NCBI GenBank assembly: GCA_035291605.1
Contig: DATDRS010000118.1
Coordinates: 1 to 24,598, forward strand
DNA from: DATDRS01 sp035291605
GTDB taxonomy: Bacteria > Chloroflexota > Anaerolineae > Anaerolineales > UBA6663
Length of the DNA stretch: 24,598 nucleotides
Direction: 5' to 3'
The notes beneath the pieces were generated by a model, which saw only the letters and a program-made list of their open reading frames with translations, ran no database searches and had not been told where the DNA came from. The position numbers were made by a program, and so were the translations under genes. Shown in pieces: positions 23,986-24,598 of the stretch (positions are counted from its first letter, which is position 1; the number at the start of each line of letters is the position of its first letter).

Positions 23986-24598
23986 TTATTGACCGGCCAT
24001 ATTCATGCCTAGAGCGCCAAGCCAGTTGCCGAGGGCATCGCCGATAGCGTTGCCGGTGGCCGGGAAGTAGCCCACGTCAATAATCTCGTCGTTGACGTTT
24101 GCCAGGTAGAACAGGACAAAAGCGGCGACCTGCGGCTTCTCGGCCATGATCTTGGCGTCGGAGTAGATGAACAGCGGGCGGGCCAGCGGATACGTAGCCG
24201 TGTTCACGCTCGCCAACTCTGGGGCGATGGCCTTGGTCGGATCGTCCTCTTTGGCGATGGGCACGGCGCGGAGGTTGCCGGATTCCGCCGCATAATAGGC
24301 GTAGCCGAAGTAGCCGATGGCATACTGGCTGCCCTCCACGCCCTGCGCCAGCACGTTGTCGTCCTCGCTGAACTGCGCGCCCGCCGACTCCAGGATGGCC
24401 TTCTCGCCCGCTTCGACGTTGGCTTTGCCGTCCACCAGGTTCGCCGGAGCCATGACCACTTCGACGAAGTAGTCGAAGGTCCCCGAGTCGGTGCCCGGGC
24501 TGAAGCGCTGGATCGGCTCGGCGGGCCACCCGGCGCGCACGTCCGCCCAGGTGGTGGCGGTGGAGAACAGGACGGCCAGTTCCTTGAGCGTGAGCGCG
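23986..24598 (-). CDS. pstS: Phosphate-binding protein PstS, C-terminal part (5' end outside window)
   Basis: The frame is open to the right edge of the window; about 204 residues are visible, so the signal peptide and first lobe are missing. It contains the PstS ligand segment PGTDSGTFDYF, the upstream TTWADVRAGWP, and late elements YPLARPLFIYSD and VAAFVLFYLANVND. It delivers phosphate to PstC/PstA from outside the membrane. High-affinity PstS proteins usually discriminate against arsenate, but not completely. It is the first visible gene of the operon. Confidence 0.95.
   Translation of the reverse strand, partial: ALTLKELAVLFSTATTWADVRAGWPAEPIQRFSPGTDSGTFDYFVEVVMAPANLVDGKANVEAGEKAILESAGAQFSEDDNVLAQGVEGSQYAIGYFGYAYYAAESGNLRAVPIAKEDDPTKAIAPELASVNTATYPLARPLFIYSDAKIMAEKPQVAAFVLFYLANVNDEIIDVGYFPATGNAIGDALGNWLGALGMNMAGQ

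Overview
The window is about 24.6 kb of GC-rich, gene-dense bacterial DNA with almost no gene-free space; the longest non-coding stretch is 228 bases, at 23758-23985. The mix of genes suggests a Chloroflexota bacterium, probably Anaerolineae-like: lipoproteins with long Pro/Thr linkers, a TPR protein with a Pro/Thr tail, a CBM9-like lipoprotein, an FmdB zinc ribbon, UlaG-like MBL proteins, a YhaM-type HD protein and several short conserved hypotheticals typical of that phylum. This assignment rests on protein character only; there is no rRNA or marker gene here, and I see no tRNA, CRISPR array or insertion sequence.

Left part (1-8976). A partial M28 peptidase meets a SUKH-like gene tail to tail. 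Next come three minus-strand genes: a CBM9-like lipoprotein, a conserved hypothetical and a Tat-exported L,D-transpeptidase. The last of these is divergent from an M23 peptidase, so two wall-remodelling enzymes share one short promoter region. A jelly-roll hypothetical follows, then an MBL protein with a small dimeric-barrel protein, an FmdB zinc ribbon with a well-formed promoter and terminator, and the DinB and YhaM-like genes.

Middle part (9009-16417). A large orphan sensor histidine kinase appears to head an operon with the YhaM-like and DinB genes. A membrane-anchored TPR protein is translationally coupled to a DUF697-type GTPase. A LysM lipoprotein is coupled to a PlsC-like acyltransferase and is probably read from a near-leaderless mRNA.

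Right part (24598 down to 16427, minus strand). This is the most interesting region. A phosphate transport operon (pstS-pstC-pstA-pstB) runs with overlapping or nearly abutting genes into a NIP-like aquaglyceroporin, a thioredoxin-type arsenate reductase (ArsC), the C-terminal half of methylglyoxal synthase, an HD phosphohydrolase, a metallophosphoesterase and finally phoU. It ends near a strong palindromic terminator. I read it as a phosphate scavenging operon with arsenate protection built in: Pst brings in phosphate and contaminating arsenate, ArsC reduces arsenate to arsenite, and the channel lets arsenite out. No ArsR, ArsB or Acr3 is visible. The role is inferred from families and gene order.

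Regulatory signals. Four starts carry an extended -10 (TGN-TATAMT), and two of these place transcription start at or within a few bases of the start codon. The zinc ribbon gene instead has a TTGACC-17-TATAAT promoter.
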